Source: Pseudomonadota bacterium (GTDB lineage: Bacteria; Pseudomonadota; Alphaproteobacteria; Sphingomonadales; Sphingomonadaceae). Taken from it: a DNA stretch of 6,899 nucleotides. The stretch is from the NCBI GenBank assembly GCA_023424275.1, contig JAFAED010000146.1, positions 1 through 6,899 of the forward strand, given 5' to 3'. Below, in pieces: positions 5,495 through 6,899 of the stretch. The notes beneath the pieces were generated by a model. The model was not told the DNA's origin, did no database searches, and saw only the letters and a list, made by a program, of their open reading frames with translations. Made by a program: the position numbers and the translations under genes. The first letter of the stretch is position 1. The number at the start of each line of letters is the position of its first letter.

Positions 5495-6721
5495 ATGACC
5501 AGTTACAAATCCGACCTGCTGCGCCTGCTCGACGAGCGAGGCTATATCCACCAGACGACCGATGCGGAAGGGCTCGATGCGCTCGCCGCGAAACAGGTCG
5601 TCCCGGGATATATCGGCTTCGACGCGACCGCACCCAGCCTGCACGTCGGCAGCCTCGTCCAGATCATGATGCTGCGCCGCCTGCAACAGACGGGGCACAA
5701 GCCCGTCGTGCTGATGGGCGGCGGAACGACGCGGATCGGCGACCCCACCGGGCGCGACGAGAGCCGCAAGATGCTGTCGGACGAGACGATCGCCGCGAAC
5801 ATCGCGTCGATCTTCAGCATCTTCCAGCAATTCCTCACCTTCGGCGATGGCGCGACCGATGCGGTGATGGTCGACAATCAGGACTGGCTCGGCAAGCTCG
5901 GCTATATCGAATTGCTGCAGGAAGTCGGCACGCATTTCACGATCAACCGCATGATGACCTTCGATTCGGTCAAGCTGCGGCTCGACCGCGAACAGCCGAT
6001 GACCTTCCTCGAATTCAACTACATGATCCTGCAAGGTTACGACTTCCGCCATCTGTCGAAGGAGCGCGGCGTGCGGCTCCAGATGGGCGGATCGGACCAG
6101 TGGGGCAATATCGTCAACGGCATGGAGCTCGGCCGCCGCATGGACGGCGCCGATCTTTATGGGCTCACGACTCCGCTGCTGACCACCGCGGCGGGCGCAA
6201 AAATGGGCAAAACTGCCGCCGGCGCGGTCTGGCTTAATCCCGCACAACTGTCCCATTTTGACTATTGGCAATATTGGCGCAACTGTGACGACCGCGACGT
6301 CGGCAAGTTCCTGAAGCTGTTCACCGACCTGCCGCTGGACGAGATTGCGCGGCTTGAAGCGCTCGAAGGCGCGGAGATCAACGAGGCGAAGAAGATCCTC
6401 GCGAACGAAGCGACGGCGATGTGCCGCGGCGAAGCAGCCGCCCAAGCCGCCGCAGAGACCGCGACGCAAACCTTTGAAAAGGGGCAGATCGGCGGCGACC
6501 TTCCGCAAGCCGTCGCGCCTGCCGAGGGGATCAGCGTCATCGATGCGCTGCGCGAACTCGGCTTCGCCGCGTCGAACAAGGAAGCGCGCCGCAAGCTCGA
6601 CGAGGGCGCGGTCAAGGTCGACGGCAGCGTCATTCGCGACCCGCACTATCTGATCCGGCCCGGCGAGATCCCCGTTCCGCTGAGCCTCGGATCAAAAAAA
6701 CATGGTCTCGTGACCCGGTAA
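5495..6721 (+). CDS. tyrS: Tyrosyl-tRNA synthetase
   Basis: A 408-residue class Ic aminoacyl-tRNA synthetase that attaches tyrosine to tRNA-Tyr in the cytoplasm using ATP. The Rossmann catalytic domain shows [17 protein letters not shown] (38-54) with HVGS as the HIGH signature, [14 protein letters not shown] (147-160), the tyrosine pocket [10 protein letters not shown] (175-184), GGSDQWGN (198-205) and KMGKT (236-240) as the KMSKS signature. A helical anticodon-binding region follows, and the C-terminus is an S4 RNA-binding domain (about 346-405, ALRELGF...[17 protein letters not shown]). This is the usual bacterial TyrS type and length. The ATG at 5495 begins the family N-terminus ([12 protein letters not shown]). 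An in-frame GTG at 5420 would add 25 residues unlike the family and overlap the divergent DOMON-like gene, so it is rejected. No Shine-Dalgarno sequence precedes the ATG, which may mean a leaderless transcript. No strong terminator is seen after the TAA. Confidence 0.97.
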   Translation: MTSYKSDLLRLLDERGYIHQTTDAEGLDALAAKQVVPGYIGFDATAPSLHVGSLVQIMMLRRLQQTGHKPVVLMGGGTTRIGDPTGRDESRKMLSDETIAANIASIFSIFQQFLTFGDGATDAVMVDNQDWLGKLGYIELLQEVGTHFTINRMMTFDSVKLRLDREQPMTFLEFNYMILQGYDFRHLSKERGVRLQMGGSDQWGNIVNGMELGRRMDGADLYGLTTPLLTTAAGAKMGKTAAGAVWLNPAQLSHFDYWQYWRNCDDRDVGKFLKLFTDLPLDEIARLEALEGAEINEAKKILANEATAMCRGEAAAQAAAETATQTFEKGQIGGDLPQAVAPAEGISVIDALRELGFAASNKEARRKLDEGAVKVDGSVIRDPHYLIRPGEIPVPLSLGSKKHGLVTR

Positions 6722-6769
6722 CGCCCACAGACGCGTTTACCACTTCTTCAGCAATCGGATGGATCGTTC

Positions 6770-6899
6770 ATGGCCAAATCAACAAGGTCCACGAATATGC
6801 GCAAGATTGACACGAGCAAGGCCCATTATGTCGGCCTCGACCAGCGGATCGCGCCGCGCAGTGACGTCTATTGCCGCCTGCCCTTCGTCATGCCCGACG
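6770..6899 (+). CDS. Start of a possible PilZ domain protein (cut by right window edge)
   Basis: From the ATG at 6770 the frame is open to the window end, giving 43 residues (MAKSTRSTNMRKIDTSKAHY...) and starting 48 bases after tyrS. A basic, polar N-terminus is followed by QRIAPRSDVYCRLPFVMPD, in which R26-x-x-x-R30 fits the first arginine motif of c-di-GMP-binding PilZ domains. The second motif, (D/N)xSxxG, would lie about 20-30 residues further on, beyond the window, so the assignment is tentative. GGA lies six bases before this ATG. A second in-frame ATG at 6797 has AAGG about ten bases upstream and is an alternative start. An ATG at 6759 opens a different frame whose translation is Ser/Arg-rich and looks like a shadow. 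Confidence 0.5.
   Translation, partial: MAKSTRSTNMRKIDTSKAHYVGLDQRIAPRSDVYCRLPFVMPD

Noticed and set aside
5438..6646. 402-codon open frame antisense to tyrS
   Set aside because: Long antisense frames are expected in G+C-rich genes with biased third positions. Its composition is rich in Arg, Asp, His and Val with no recognisable fold, and tyrS is certain.
6722..6769. Possible terminator after tyrS
   Set aside because: I could not find a convincing stem followed by a T-run in this short gap.
1..6899. CRISPR array, tRNA or rRNA genes, insertion sequences, attachment sites
   Set aside because: No regularly spaced repeats, no tRNA cloverleaf-like segment in the short intergenic gaps, and no transposase or integrase motifs in any supported gene.

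Overview
The window looks like chromosomal DNA from an alphaproteobacterium, most likely a sphingomonad such as Sphingopyxis or Sphingomonas. This rests on the high G+C, the strong third-position G/C preference, the protein family types, and a palindromic G+C-rich intergenic repeat of a kind I associate with these genomes. The genus is inferred from memory of similar proteins, not from a search. Gene density is high and nothing looks like a phage, insertion sequence or recent transfer.

Layout. Positions 1-2351 form a co-directional plus-strand group. It holds the 3' part of a von Willebrand factor A (CoxE-like) protein cut by the window edge, then a complete membrane protein of the Amj/DUF2837 family (alternative lipid II flippase), then a DUF817 multi-pass membrane protein that overlaps amj by 8 bases. 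Positions 2352-2443 hold a nested inverted repeat between converging transcription units and may act as a two-way terminator. Positions 2445-5453 form a tightly packed minus-strand operon, read from right to left: a DOMON-like protein, a NamZ-type exo-N-acetylmuramidase (DUF1343), and a Tat-exported M24B metallopeptidase related to Xaa-Pro aminopeptidases. The first two genes share an ATGA stop/start overlap, and the last two are 10 bases apart with the ribosome binding site of the peptidase abutting the namZ stop. A 41-base gap separates this operon from divergent tyrS (5495-6721, tyrosyl-tRNA synthetase). After tyrS, the first 43 codons of another plus-strand gene run off the right edge. They carry an RxxxR motif compatible with a PilZ domain.

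How the genes may work together. Two of the groups touch the cell wall: Amj moves lipid II across the membrane, and NamZ releases MurNAc from the non-reducing end of peptidoglycan fragments. This NamZ has no visible signal peptide and so looks cytoplasmic, which fits recycling of imported muropeptides better than digestion of the wall outside the cell. The DOMON-like partner is also unexported, while the M24 peptidase carries a twin-arginine signal. A shared pathway is inference from operon structure only.

I see no clear-cut unknown system. The two candidates that most deserve a second look are the DOMON-NamZ-M24 operon and the VWA-Amj-DUF817 cluster.
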